From Chiridota heheva (lineage: Eukaryota > Echinodermata > Holothuroidea > Apodida > Chiridotidae): DNA of 64,000 bases. The position numbers and the translations under genes were made by a program. The stretch covers positions 755,001 to 819,000 of the forward strand of contig JAIGNY010003061.1 of assembly GCA_020152595.1 (NCBI GenBank), given 5' to 3'. Position 1 is the stretch's first letter. Each line of letters begins with the position of its first letter. The notes under the pieces are model-generated. The model was not told the DNA's origin and made no database searches. It saw only the letters and a list, made by a program, of their open reading frames with translations. Of this stretch, positions 1 through 13,199 are shown piece by piece.

Positions 1-252
1 CTGACATATCCAATGCTTGATAAGTCACAAAATCTCAGGACAAAATATGATAGAATACATAAAGACGTTGGAGAATCTGAGGCTATGGCATCACAAGTAG
101 TCTTGATTTCAGTCGTTTGTATACAAATAAATTTACCAAATTTTAAACTTGAATATCTTCTTAACAGAATACAATTTTCAATGCTTTCTTCATCATTTTG
201 TTTCTTTTGAAGTCCTCTTTCATATGAGATGGACTAGCCTGACCCCTTTAAG
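1..252. mobile_element. MITE fragment, 3' part (cut by window edge)
   Basis: The stretch matches 25975-26243 closely: shared order of a GACATATCC start, a GGACAAA.TATGATAGA block, a GAATCTGAGGCTATG block and a TTTTGTTTCTTTTGAAGTCCTC block. The copy at 25654 has perfect 16-bp terminal inverted repeats; here only the right half is inside the window and the terminal repeat is shortened to CCTTTAAGG. It is non-coding; the two short frames read through it are chance. Confidence 0.7.
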
Positions 253-1011
253 GATATCTACAATGGCCAAGCTGCATTTTGTTTTGAAGTGGGCCTATAG
301 ATATTTACCTTCTCACCTTTCCTACAACCTGTGGATCAATTGTGCATAGATCTTTGCTTATAAACCTACAGAAACGTTTAGTTAAGTACTGGATGTTAAA
401 TCTGAAGATAAATTTATGCAATTGTAATCTCTGTGACCTTTCTGAGTTGAGTGAATATTGTTTAAACACTCTGTGCATGTTTTGTGATACTGTAGTTGAT
501 ATAATATATTGACTTTCTTCTCATAAATGCAGGTAATTTTGTCATTTTGTCTGCAAATCATTGAGTCATTTATTAAAGGTATTTTTTTTATATACATTTG
601 TGACATAATCAGAGTTCTTAGTGTAGCTCAACTAACAATCAACTCCCAGTAAAAAAAATGCTGTCCAAATTTCTTACTATTACTCCATCATATTTATCTT
701 GCATGTAAATCAGATTATGACTTGCATACACTTATCGATTATGTATACTTTACTTAATGGGAAGGGTATAATCAAGTTTTAATGTAGGTCACTGGTTTTG
801 CCAAGAAATGTAAGAATTTTTCAAAGGTGTATATATTTGAGTTGAAAACTAACTGAGTGAAGATATGACTACTGCTGCAAAGGAATAGGTTGGCTACTTC
901 AGGTGGCACCATGATGTTAATTCTAATCCACTTTCTTGATATTTCTGTACACTTGTTGTATTAGGTTTGTGGTTTAGGGTGGATAGTTATGAACAGAAGA
1001 TATGTATAAAA
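253..1011. other. AT-rich intron-like sequence
   Basis: I see no exon with paired splice sites, RNA gene or repeat array here. Confidence 0.5.
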
Positions 1012-1372
<361 letters not shown>

Positions 1373-3320
1373 TTTTCTACAGTTTATTTAAAAAAAAGAC
1401 TTGCCCTGATTCTTCTGTAGGTTGTGTGCTTTGAAGTAGATATTAAAAATTCGATTGGTGAGTTGGAAATTGAGGATCCTGACTTTCAGCAATTTTGAAT
1501 GATTTTGTGTGGTTCATTGATGTTAAAAATGATTTAATTTCATTGTATCTTGAATCTTATATTATATAGTATAATTATATTGTGGGTGGAAATTGTTTTT
1601 GCCAGGCACCCGTAAATGTTTGGTAAAATATCATTCTTGTCTTATTTCTTACGACACGTGTACAATCTCCAACAGAAACTTCTGATACATTTTGTCTGTG
1701 GACTGCATTTGATATTGTTGTCATGCTAGTAAACCATCAATTTGGAACTGTGGAAAATTCAATGCAATGACATACCTCAAACTACAATAAATTTAGTGCC
1801 TCTTACTATTAAACCTGATGTCTGTCCTAAATTGACAAGGAATGAACCTCATAATTGCCTATAAACATCTGATATAGTAAGCTACAATCAGGTCAAACTC
1901 ATCTAGGTTTGATTTACTCAGATTTTTTCCTTAAAAAGCTCATTGAATACAATCATAATTATGAGAGCTTGCATTGTACTTCACGCAGAGTATCATCATA
2001 CCACAGTCGGCTTGTGCTCCAGTATTAGCATAATGTGTCACCTCTGTTATAATTTGACATGCCAAAGACCGAGCAGGAATAATTTATTTACCAAGGGTAA
2101 ATCTGGCATTCTAGTCTGTTATCACTGAGGCCAGCTCGAGTAGCATCTGCTTTAGATGTGCATGCTCGCTTGGTCAAAATTAATTCTGTGACTGTACGTT
2201 CGTTGCTCATTATCAGAAATCTCCATTCATGCTGCACTACTGTGTTATTGGATTGACTGTACTGTTGTACCGCATTGGTCATAAACACATGTTGTTTAGC
2301 ATAGGTTGTCAGATGAGCAAAAGGAAGCTTGGGGTGTTGATGCACAAACCATCCCATTAGGAAGGATGTATACTTGATATATACATATCTTACCAACTTC
2401 CTGTATTCTGCTCTTGGGCAGAATAGAAGGCAACGGTTTTACGATTGAAGATAATTATTTTCCAAGGAAGTTAGTTGATACTGTACATTTCAAATGAGTT
2501 ATGCAATTTACAGGGTATTGTAAACTCGCTGTGCTGTATCCTTAGAAATGAGTTATTGCCTGCTTTTATCTCAAGTTTGATGACAAAACAAAGCTACAAT
2601 ATTGTGCCCTGTTAATGCCAGCGTGTGATTAGCAGTTGGTTAAGATTGTATCTAATATTTTATTCATTATGTGTCATTTGCTTTCTATGGCTTTATTTGA
2701 TACATACAGTCTTTAAATATATGGATGATTTTGTTAGAGCTGATCCAACTTTGTTTAATAAAATAAGTAGTATGTTTGGAATTGTGAAAAATAAAGGAAG
2801 TTCCTCTATCCTTAAGAATGGGAAATATATTCTTGATGGTAATTTGATATAGTTGGATAAGAGTCAGAATATTTGCTTTACAAAAACTTACATCATTCTT
2901 TGTTTGTTGTTACTTATATGTGACAGAAATTTGTTGTGGTATTGTGGTAATCTGTTTTAGTTCTAACAGTTGTTATGAATATCATTATAACATTTTTTGA
3001 TCAAATTTACAGTCTTAGTATAGTGTATGTGACACATTAAGCACCCCTGCTTTAATAAGCGCCCACCCAACATTTGTTTGACTAATAGCATCATTTATCT
3101 GATTAATTTAAAGACTTTAAATTGTTTTGAAAAAAAAAAAAAAAAATCTTCAAACCATGTAAAGTATAAGTTTTACCCACATAACCAAGTACAAGTACAG
3201 AGAGGGGCATTATGGGTATTGTCAAGTACTTGTAGCTCTTTTTCTTTCTATCTCCTACTCTTGAAAATCTTTTACCCCTTTTAGATCTCTCAGACAGTTT
3301 ATGCTAACCTTGAATCTGAT
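1373..3320. other. Intron-like sequence; GC-richer patch near 2.13-2.29 kb
   Basis: Mostly unique AT-rich sequence. A CpG-containing patch at about 2128-2290 is compositionally unlike its surroundings and is open on both strands, but I do not recognise a product. An open frame at 2625-2852 ends in a non-repetitive 45-residue segment with KYMDDFVRADPTLF; it has no convincing start or splice context. A 20-bp poly-A tract lies near 3128-3147. Confidence 0.4.
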
Positions 3321-3331
3321 CATGTACTGTA

Positions 3332-3730
3332 CAACAAGGCGCAACTTCCAGGTCTCAAATTTCATAAAAATATTTATTCAACCTTTCTTAAGTTTCGCTC
3401 ATCTAATTGTGATGTGCATTTATTCATTTCATGTACCCATCTCAAGAACATTTGTTTGTCATGCTACTCTTCTATTGTGGATGAGTGAGAGTAATGTAAA
3501 TAATGTTGGCGGAGAAACATTTATCGCTATAGTTTATTGCCAGTCTTGACCTTCAGTGGATGTTTAATAGATTTGTTTTAAGGGCCGGGTGTTATCAGTC
3601 AGGTGCCTAAAGACATGATGAAGAAGGTGCAGCGTCTTGATTATAGGGTCTCAAATTTGATACAAATATTTATTCAGCCCTTACTAACAGATACTCTCCT
3701 CATAAATGAATTGATTTTCTTTACAATGTG
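3332..3730. repeat. Diverged direct repeat pair, about 300 bp apart
   Basis: The block around 3352 (GGTCTCAAATTTCATAAAAA) recurs around 3648 (GGTCTCAAATTTGATACAAA), each followed by TATTTATTCA. The two short open frames over these blocks share the residues VSN.I.IFIQP for this reason and need not be coding. Confidence 0.5.
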
Positions 3731-4452
3731 TTGTAAATATCAGATTAGCTTTCCATCGTTTGATCACTGGGTATCTTTTGGTACAAAACAAAAGGACAAA
3801 AATAATATTCTGCTACTAATTCTTCATTTGAAAGTATGGAATTTTAATGAAACTTTTGACTTTTTGAGACAGTTTGTTGACAAAGTTTGAAGGACTACAA
3901 CCTAGAATGAAAATGTTGCTGGTTGGAAAGATGTGGCCGAACCAGGAACGTAGTCTGAAATTTTATAGGGAAGATGGAAGAGGGGGTAACCTATATGAAA
4001 TATAATATCCACCTGAGTGAACTATATATAAAGCAGAAAAACTCGGATGCATAATCGTTACAACAATTGAAAGAAAGAAAAAAAACGTCCCAAAAAATAT
4101 CAAAATTCAGCAAGGGTGGAGGGGGGGGGGAGAGCTGTGGCTCCCCCTTGGCTATGCGCCTGGGTGTGACATGAATAAAACTGTATTTTCTGATATTTCC
4201 TTTTTCAGAAGGAACATTTGAACCTCCGTGTAGGCAAATCAAGTTAAGGTTCAATTTGAATGGCAGATTTACAAACATATGTTTACAGATTATTTTGATG
4301 GATAACAATGCTTATCCTGTCAGTTAATGTGCAAGTGGACATTCAAATGTGTTTAATATGAACTTTGCAGGTTTGTTTGTTATATTTTGAAATGGCAAAT
4401 CCAATTTAAATCAGTATTCATTCAAACCCTAGATTATTACTATAGTAAGTTC

Positions 4453-4935
4453 CAAAATAAAGACAGTTTTTCTTTCAATTAGGAATTCATACCGAGATAT
4501 AGAAGATTTATTCTTAGAATTTAATTAGAATTAGACTTTTCTGCAAAAATAAGGGTGCATTGTTTTTTTTCAGTTTGGTGCGAGTTTTCACAAGGGAGCA
4601 CATCCAACACTTGATAGAGGCATATCCATCTTACAATTTCATTTGAATGTTCGTGTTCTAGTGCTTCTTCAAACTCAAAGACAAGAGGTGCTAATTGCAA
4701 ATAGAGACAGTTCTCCGGATTAGGAAGTGTTGTCTTTCAAATTAGGAACCAATATCAAAATAGAGAAGATTTATTCTTAGAATTTAATTATAATTTTAAT
4801 TTTCTACTAAAAATAGGGTGGCTTGTTTGATTCAGTTTGGTTTGAATTTGCACAAGTGCACAAGTGTAGCTCATTATGGTTTGTATCATAGAGCCATATC
4901 CATCTTGAAAATTTACATTTGAATGTTACTGTACA
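4453..4935. repeat. Tandem duplication, unit about 260 bp
   Basis: The block AGAAGATTTATTCTTAGAAT at 4501 recurs at 4764, and the order of blocks is kept through to CATATCCATCTT and ATTTGAATGTT in both copies. It is a diverged two-copy tandem duplication in non-coding sequence. Confidence 0.8.
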
Positions 4936-5211
4936 AGGACGTTCTCAAAGAAGTCTGCTAAGAGCATGAGAAGCAATGGATATTTTAGGGCTGGGAAGAG
5001 GGGGGGCAGAAACGGATGTTAAATAGTCATGGTATAAAGACTTGAACTAATTGCATTGCAAGTAAGATACACATTCAATTATTCTAGATATTGTAGAATT
5101 ATACACCTCCATTTTACTGCCAATTGTATCTTTCAATAACAAAAAGTTGCACACTGAAGCTTTTGTGTGAAGCTCCAATGTTGTGGTTATGTTTCTATGT
5201 TACTAAGTCAA

Positions 5212-5400
5212 CCCCAGAGGCATAGGGAGTGAGGGGTAGGTTGAAGTGGGGAAATGGGGAAGTGGGAGGCAGCGGGCAAGTGGGTGGTAGAGGGAAGTGG
5301 GGATAGAGGGGAAGTGGGACAGGGGAAGTGGGCAGGGGAAGTAGGGGCAGGGGAAGTGGGGAAGTGGGGGATGGGGTAGTAGGAGGGGGAACTGCAGATT
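5212..5400. repeat. GA/GGGGAAGTGG minisatellite
   Basis: Irregular repeats of GGGGAAGTGGG with G-runs on the + strand. The Pro/Leu-rich minus-strand frame here is a by-product of the repeat. Confidence 0.85.
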
Positions 5401-5469
5401 TAACCTTCCCTGTTGCATGATGTCTGTCCAGTTTGGAAGTGAAATTGGGAAATTATTAACATGAGTTAT

Positions 5470-5690
5470 TAGATATTTTGGTCAAATTTCTCGAAAATTA
5501 GCCAAAATTTCCTGGAAACTGGCCAAAACATCCCGTAAACATCTCAAAAACTGGTTACAAATACCTGAAAACTGGCCATTCTTTCCTGAAATTGAAGAAA
5601 ATTTCCCGGAATTGAAGGAAAGTTTTCCAAAACTTATAGAAATATCCTGTAAATTGAAGAGATTTCCTGATTAGCAGCAACTTTTGATGG
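5470..5690. repeat. Degenerate TTTCC/GAAA-rich repeat
   Basis: Reiterated motifs of the form AAATTTCC, AACTGGCCA and TTGAAGAAAATTTCC. Similar motif-rich tracts lie at 39815-40970 and 46020-46210, always beside G-rich repeat ends, so they appear to belong to one repeat type. Confidence 0.55.
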
Positions 5691-6905
5691 AAACCTTATT
5701 TACCAATGCAATATTTCCACTCATCACTGGGAATTTTATAGGGGTCCCCCCCTCCCCCTCCCCGACAGGTGACCTAAGCCCGTAGTCAACCCAGGTTTAT
5801 TACGCTATCAATAATGATGTTTGAGGTACAGTATCTATCTGGTGTTTACACGATCCTGATTGTGTTAGCATATGCAGATTTATATCTATAACCAGATTAT
5901 AACTCAACTCTTTATTCTTGTTACCTGTAGGATACATTTCATAATACTTTGCATAAATTATCTAATTAATTATTATTTACTTTTACTGTAATTTATCCTT
6001 ATTAGCATAACACTGATTTTTAGAGTCTTTTGCTACTTTATTTCAATAAAAGAATTTGTCATTTGCCATAGTAGTACGTTGGTCTCCAAGTTGATAAACC
6101 CCTGATTCCATCCAAGGTCACGTCTTACCAAAGTATTGAGAGGATTAGGTAGGTGGGCAACTCAAACAAGTTCAATAAGAAAGAGAAGATTTAAAGAAAT
6201 AAAATAGAAAAAAGATTTGTTTTTCTTTTTTACCATTTATTTCACAATATTGTTGTATTATGTAAAAACATGGAAGGCAAATGTATATCTGTTTGGGAAC
6301 AAATATATTTGTGATGGAGTTTGAAACTTCAGTACAAATACTAGCTTGCCATTGGCAGGAATGCTTTCATTGCGCTCAAGTAACCTTTTCAAGATATTTA
6401 AAGATTACTATTATTGCCCTGGGCATGAATATGAAAGTTCAGAAAGATAAACTAAACAGATAAGAAATGGGGCACTTTGTGAACCATATTAATTTTTCTT
6501 TTCATGTTTTGTGTTAAAAAACTGTGAACTTTTGCAGTTTCTTTTGGCTGGCTTCTAATGAATATGCTTTTTACTTGAACCAAAAAGGCTTTCAAATGGG
6601 ATAAAATAAAATTGAAGAATATCTGTGGAAGACATTTGTTTGAAGAAAGGGTGTTTATTTATCTCTTGAATTGCAAACAAACAAAAAGGTTTTGTGTTTT
6701 GTTCTAAGTGCTTAGACTTATAACCATAGGGGAAGATGCCAAAGTGGATTAAACAATACATTCATTTACAGTGCACTTTTGATTGCATTGAACTCATTGA
6801 GCACTCCTGCAATGTTGGTTACTACATGTAAGTCTCTCATCAGCATGAGAAATTTCAGAGTCTGATTGGTCTGTCTATCATACTGCAGAATAAGGGTATC
6901 CCAAG
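5691..6905. other. AT-rich intron-like sequence
   Basis: A short C-rich stretch near 5748-5764; otherwise no supported feature. Confidence 0.45.
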
Positions 6906-7167
6906 CAGTGGCATAGCCAGAGGGGGGAGGGAGGGAAGGGGGCGAGGGGGAATTGTCCCCCTAATATTTTAATCCGTCGGTTCAGATTTCAATCCGTCAG
7001 TTCAGATTGGTGCCCTCGGTTCAACAAGCTTTGACGATCCAGGTGCTTATTATGTTTTTAGATTCCAAAAGGGCACTTTCTCAGAAAAAGGTTCTTCTGT
7101 AATAATATATTAAACATTCCTGTGATTTTGTATTTAAATGCATAAACTAAGACACAGAGAGAGAGGG

Positions 7168-7199
<32 letters not shown>

Positions 7200-8106
7200 C
7201 GGGAGAGAGAGGGGGAGAGAGAGAGGGGAGAGAGAGAGAGAGGGGAGAGAAAAAGAGGGGAGAGAGAGAGGGGAGAGAGAGGGGGGAGAGAGAGGGGGAG
7301 AGAGAGAGGAGAGAGAGGAGAGAGAGAGAGAGGGAGAAGAGAGAGAGGAGAGAGAGAGGGGGAGGTGGATGTCGGAGGGCATGTGATACAGAATAGGTTC
7401 ATTTAAAAAGTTTGACATTAAGACAAGTTTATAGTAAATTATTGAAAACCTTTCTTTTAGACCCATATTTTTCAAAGAGTGACGATAGATTTAACCATGT
7501 ACAAACATAAACAATAAAATATTTTATTTCCACATGCGTTTTCATTTTTTGTGTTTTGTATATGGTGTATTATAGCTCTCTTTGACATGAATTTTGACTT
7601 CTATAATACACCTTCTTACTATATTTTTTTGCCCTTGAAATGTCAATTTTGCGAGAGCTTCTGGGGGATTCGTCCCCTGGACCCCTACTAGGGCTTCACC
7701 CCTGGACTCCCACTGGGGCTTTGCCCCAAGCGGGCCCCTGGACCCCACACCGACAATTTGAGCTCTTTGCGCTCTGATTTTGTGTTTTGTACATGGTGTA
7801 TTATAGATCTCTTTCAAATGAATTTTGACTTGTATAATACACCTTCTTACTATGCGTTATGACATACTTTTTGCCCTTAAAATGTGAATTTTGCGAGAGC
7901 TTTCGGGGGCTTTGCCCCCTTGACCTCGACCGAGGCTTCGCTCCTGGACCCCACCAGGGGCCCTTGAGCGGGTCCCTGGACCCCACTCCCACAAGTCAAG
8001 CGCTTTGCACTCGAAGTGACACCTTTGGTGTCACCTTAACTACACCATCTTGTCGGTTCAATTTAATTCTCTGCTTCCCAATATGAAAATCCTGGCTACG
8101 CCACTG
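6906..8106. mobile_element. Non-autonomous TIR element, 1.2 kb
   Basis: The left end CAGTGGCATAGCCAG (6906-6920) is the inverse of the right end CTGGCTACGCCACTG (8092-8106) at 14 of 15 positions. Inside are a GA-rich microsatellite, two copies of a roughly 238-bp unit (about 7550-7785 and 7788-8020) and several short GC-rich inverted motifs of the type GGGGCTTTGCCCC. No transposase frame is visible, so it would need to be mobilised in trans. I see no clear target-site duplication. Confidence 0.7.
7153..7367. repeat. (GA)n / GGGGAGA purine tract
   Basis: About 215 bp of almost pure purine on the + strand inside the TIR element. The overlapping Arg/Glu-rich and Ser/Leu/Pro-rich frames are repeat artefacts. 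A tract of this purity could form triplex DNA, which is inference only. Confidence 0.95.
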
Positions 8107-8667
8107 ATCCTTAGTGCCAAACTAGGTCATGTTCATATTAGTTGGATTGATGCAGGTATTTAGAGCCGTTCTACAATCATGACCAAAAGTATTGGGACAA
8201 AATCACTCAAATTTTAATTGACATTTCCCCCCACTTCTCATTTAATGTTTTGGACTTTCCAAGCAACTTTGGGAAATGTGACTTTCAACATTGATCATGT
8301 GGAGTGGGGGTACAGTATGTCACCATGTACTTTACACCATGATTTTAGCTTCTTTCTTTCAAGTAGAAAGTACGCTTGTAGGCACCAAGCTCAAGTTAAT
8401 GAGGCATTTGACGTTAAGCCCCACCCAACCTATCATTTTTGTTGAGTTGTAAATTAATTTTGGAATAGGTACCTTCAACTTCAGCGGGGGCCGTAAATGA
8501 AATCTGTTATGAGCAGGGTTGTTTTTGAAGGTACCCTGGGTTTGTTGTGTTAATCTTGGAAGGAATAAAATATCAAATTTAGATATATTTTTTTGTCTGT
8601 TTATTGGGTAATTTTGCCCCTAAAGAGATTAAATTGATTTTTTGAAATTAGAAAAATTAGTTCAAAC

Positions 8668-8778
8668 TTGCCGTGCTCATGACTGGTTTGGCCAATTGTG
8701 ATATTTAAGTTAGCATTATTTGTGAAGATTATTAGATGCCCCACATTTTGATATAAAAAACAGTTTGTTGCGAAAATG
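8668..8778. repeat. Dispersed repeat, copy 1
   Basis: It shares TTGCCGTGCTC...GACTGGTTTGGC and a terminal CAGT.TGTTGCGA.AATG block with 10220-10329 in the same orientation. Non-coding. Confidence 0.6.
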
Positions 8779-10219
8779 TTTATGGGGTTTAAAACCAGAT
8801 CCAAAGGTATGCATTTTTTCAAATTGTTTATGTTTTTCATCATTTTTAAGGAGTTTATTGTGGTCCTACAGTGTTAATGCACAGGAGTGGACGTATATCA
8901 TACGTTAAATGGTAATTTCTAGCTGAAAAGGTTTAATTTTGGGAAAGTTTAATGGTAGCTGTTGAGCCTAATGTTGACCTAAGATGGATTTCATTTTCAA
9001 TTTGGAGTTTAAACTGCGTCGTTTAGCAGTAGACCTTGAGGGTTTTTTGCAGTCCATGTGTAACTTTGTGAATATTCGCGTAATTAACATAGGCCTAGGC
9101 ATACACTAACGTTAATAACGATTAACGTTAGGATTAGCGTTGGGATACCTAGGCTTGCGCTGAAGCATTCCCATTTCCCCTGCACTTACATTGTAACTTA
9201 AGCATTTAATTTACTTGTATTTAAGTGGCGCCCGGTATCGCAAATCCTCAAGAAAATGTCAAGAAATAATTTTAAAAGAACTTCTTTCCCCAATTAAATC
9301 AGAGGATCTGTTTGTCTGTGTCACTTGTAAACATTTGTCACATTTGGACGCATTATTTCTATGGTTTTCCTCATGCGATACTATGACGCCACAGATGTTT
9401 TTACAGCATGAAAGACATGTGTGTGTGTGTGAAGCGTGCGTGTACGTATGCAAGTGTGTGTGCTGTGTGTGATGTGCGTGAAGAGTCAGTTTAAGCATGA
9501 AAATAGGTTTCAATTTAAGTTTGATTTATTATAATTCTAAAAACCATTTTATAGTAAATTATTTTCTAGAGATGAGATGGAGATACGAGTGTGAGTGGAT
9601 TGGTTGGCGATTGTATGGTGTGTTGAATGAATTTGGAATGATTGAGAGATTAAGGTAATATTATTTTTATATAATACTGGGCAGTATTTAGTATTGTGCA
9701 TTTAGCCTTTTTTTTTTACTTAAATAAAATTTGTTTGTGAATCACATTTTATGCTGTTCTGTGTCTTTTTAATTCTGTAATTGCTCTCCTTGGAGTCATC
9801 ATACTCTTAGGAAAGAAAGCCAGTGAATGAAAGCACCCTCCTGTTACACATGCATGATTTTAAATTTTGTATTTATTAGTTTTGAGTCTAGGCCTAATTC
9901 CGTAATCTATTTTCGGGAATGTCACTCTCATATTCTTCAATTGTTTTACATAATTATTTCATCCAGATCATGGATCATAATTTCACTTAAACCCGGAGTT
10001 CATCATGGTCATATAGCCTATCCTTTTCACTAACTACAGGATAGTTACATATGTTAGGCTAGCTAAGCTTACAACACTCACAATCATGACTCCACATAGG
10101 TATGTTTAGTCCATTATTTGCATATCAATCTTAGTGGTGTTGTTGTCAGGTGATATGTATACACCAATATGCAGTAGCTCATTTGCCGTATTTACACTGG
10201 CCTAGGAATAGGTCTGTAT
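8779..10219. other. Intron-like sequence with a short GT-rich tract
   Basis: A degenerate GT dinucleotide tract lies at about 9417-9475. A candidate splice bracket (AG at 9560-9570, GGTAATA near 9650) encloses an open 28-codon frame, but the protein is not recognisable. Nothing else is supported. Confidence 0.4.
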
Positions 10220-10329
10220 TTGCCGTGCTCCGGACTGGTTTGGCAGGTTTTACGATTAAATATTATTCGAAAGATATGTAAAAGGAAATTCTACATCACA
10301 TAGTCACAAATCAGTCTGTTGCGAGAATG
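10220..10329. repeat. Dispersed repeat, copy 2
   Basis: Partner of 8668-8778: same first and last blocks, diverged middle. Confidence 0.6.
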
Positions 10330-10949
10330 ATTACTCACATCGCATGGGAGAAATTCATAGTGTAAATTTTTCAGTTTTGTAACGTTCTTTTTTTCTCTGT
10401 AATTTTCGTCCTTTTTTCAATCAATGATAAGATTAAAATACCACTGAATATTATTAATCAACCTTTAACTAAAAGTTTTCATAATTGACCATCATTTATA
10501 CATTCCTTGACCATGAAATCATCTTCGGCAAATGGCATGTTTCAGCTCATTATATATTCATAAATTCGAGTGGGTGTGAATATGTACAGCTGGAAAGGAA
10601 CGACTTTTCAGAGTTTGGGGATTGACTGTATGTATGCACATGTATTGAATGGTCTGAATGACATACAAATAGGTTTACCCCATCAGAAACAATCAAAAGT
10701 AACCTGGTAAAGTTCAGACTATTATTAGTCAAGTGAGAAATAAACATCTAAAAGTGCATTTTGATAATGTGGAAAAAAACCGAATGATTATGACAAAAAT
10801 TTTGTATCTATATATGAGTATCAATCAAATTTTAATCCTGCCGATATCGTTATGGGTAGGAATGTGTGTATAGCCATTAACATGTCACCATAGGAGAAAG
10901 AGATGCACTTGCCCACTCCCCTCCAAATTTTTTTTTGCTATAAATCATT

Positions 10950-11740
10950 GTCACCTCTGCCAACGAAGATGGATGGAGGTAATGTTTTTGCCTCTCTTTG
11001 TCTGTATGTTTGTCATCAAGATATCTGAATAACTGATGATTTAATTTGATTTGTGATTAAATTTGGTGGGTGGTTTTGTGTTCCTGCTTAAGGAAGAAGT
11101 GATTAAAATTTAAAACATATTGGAATAGGGGAAGGGTGCAAATGGAGGGGTGGGGACATGTTTTTCCTCTATTAGTCTGTTTGTTTGATTGGATTTTGAT
11201 TAAAATTAGTGTGTGGTTTTGCTACTGCTTTAAGAAGAGGTGATTAAAATGTGGGACGTATTGGACTAGGGGAAGGGTAAAAGGAGGGGTGGGGATGTTT
11301 TAGGGTGAGTTTGTTTGTCATCATCATATCTCAAGAAGTAGTCAATGGATTTGGATTAAATATGGTGTGTGGTTTTGTTCCTGTTTAAGGAAGAAGTGAT
11401 TAAAATTTGAGACCTACTGGAACAGGGGAAGAGTGCAAATGGAGTGAGGACATTTTGTCTGTCATCAAGATACCTCAGGAACTGATAACTGGATTTGGAT
11501 GAAATGTGGTGTGGGGTTGTGTTTCCACTTTGGGAAGAATATTTAAAATTTGGGACATATTGGAATAGGGGAGGGAAAAGAATAGAGGGGTGGGGATATT
11601 TTAGGGCAAGATTTATCAACACTTAGCTGAAACTTTCCAATGGAATGTGCTGGACAATGAACTCATGCCATGAAAGAACAGCCATACAAGGAATTTTCTG
11701 GGGAATGAACAGGAGCTGAGGTATGCACTCTGCAGAGTGC
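10950..11740. mobile_element. Dispersed repeat element with internal about 170-bp units, copy 1
   Basis: It begins TCACCTCTGCCAACGAAG and ends AGCTGAGGTATGCACTC. Internally, a unit containing CATCAAGATATCT, ACTGAT, GGATTTGGAT and TGGTGTGTGGTTTTG is repeated several times. The same architecture recurs at 17514-18255. No coding capacity is seen. Confidence 0.75.
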
Positions 11741-12720
11741 TATAATTCTATTTTTTGTAAGCAAACATGCTTGAATTATATGTTTCATTAAAGGGATATT
11801 CATTTCTACCCCACAATCAGCTAAAATCTCTTACCTTCTTCGCCTATGTATAATATAGCAGTATATCTGTTAATTGACAAAGCCTACTGGTTTGATATTG
11901 TCATAAATGGCTGCATTTCATATATTTAGGCTTATTGACTCCTTCCAGTTCTGCAGATCACTGTTACATTAGCTGTTGAACAACAGCTGCACCTTGTTTA
12001 ACATTTGGCATTTATAACCAGACCAAGTTAATATATTGCAGCAAAATTTGCTGTATTGCACTACTTGTTGACACTGTTCATACAAAAATGGGTGAAGAAA
12101 TTGATAAATGTCAAGTTGCGAGTCATAACAATGACAAAAGTGTGCTGCAGGTGTATAGAAGGAGCACCTAGGAGCTAGGTACAAGTGAACTTCTCTCTTG
12201 TAATTTTTGTTTTCTGTAAAGTAAATGAATAAACTGCATCTCAGGGGGACTTTGGATGGGCATGCATACTCACCTGGGAACAAGAACTCATATAATGACA
12301 AGACCATTTGGCCTTCACTTAATTACTGTCACAAATCTGGAATTCAGCTGGTGCTTACAGGTGTATTTTTTTTTTCTTCTTCAAAAATTATCTCAGAAAG
12401 AACATGAGCTCCAGGGGACATTAATTGAACGTGCATAGAAAAAAAGGTTGAAGAGATTTCAAAAGATAAAAGCTCTTAACTCTATTCTTCATTGTGTCAA
12501 CCTAAGCAATATATTCCAATTAAAGCCTGTGGGCAGCTAACAAATGTATGTTTTTGAAGTTTTGTATTAGTTATGAGATATGTATTAAATTGGTAACAGG
12601 ATTGATATTTCTTTATTTCTACAATTTATGAATTGTTGAGGGAATGACAGTGTTGTGCCAAGTGAACTTTCTCTGTATCTCGATAACCAGTTATTTTTCT
12701 CACAGGCTCTTTTCACTTCT
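11741..12720. other. Intron-like sequence
   Basis: A 112-residue minus-strand frame (11969-12307) has no recognisable domain and is probably chance. No other supported feature. Confidence 0.4.
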
Positions 12721-12955
12721 GGATAAAATTATCTCCTTTCTTCATCATGCTTCCCTTTACAACCATATTTAGTTCTCTACTTTTTACTTTTTTTTATGCA
12801 CTTTCTCTCTCGATCCCAGCTTTCTGGCTTTTAGTTTCTGTGTTTCTTTCAATCTTCCCCCTGTTTTCTTTTCTTCTTACCTCTGGAATGATCTAACCTC
12901 TCAGGCACAATTTGACCCTCGCTGTTGTCCCTCATCAAACAAACTTAACTTTTCA
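12721..12955 (+). mobile_element. 5'-truncated LINE tail
   Basis: The segment matches the 3' end of the decayed LINE at 58280-60682. Shared blocks are GATAAAATTATCTCCTTTCT, CAACCATATTTAGT, GGAATGATCTAACCTCTCAG and GCACAATTTGACCCTCGCTG, then ATCAAACAAAC. Only the last 235 bp is present, the usual outcome of incomplete target-primed reverse transcription. It shows the LINE family inserted at least twice in this window. Confidence 0.85.
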
Positions 12956-13199
12956 GCACTAGTATATGGTGATCAAAATGATTTACTTAAAATATGAATG
13001 GATGATGAGATATTTTGTTTGGAACTTTAAATAATGTTGTGGTACAAGTAGGTAGTAATAAAATCTTGATTTGAAAGACTAATTTTGTTTATAAGATTTA
13101 ATTAATAATGATTGTAGTAATTAGTAAGTCATTTAGAAGCAAATAGGAAAATGAAGCAACAACTTGTAGTGTCTTCAATTTTGTCTTTTTGTTTTGCAG

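Noticed and set aside
2701..2840. Reverse transcriptase YMDD box
   Set aside because: The residues Y-M-D-D occur, but no other RT motif flanks them and the following residues do not fit.
9566..9651. Exon-like frame with 28 open codons before GTAATA
   Set aside because: Weak acceptor, not phase 0, peptide unrecognised; other frames stop at once.
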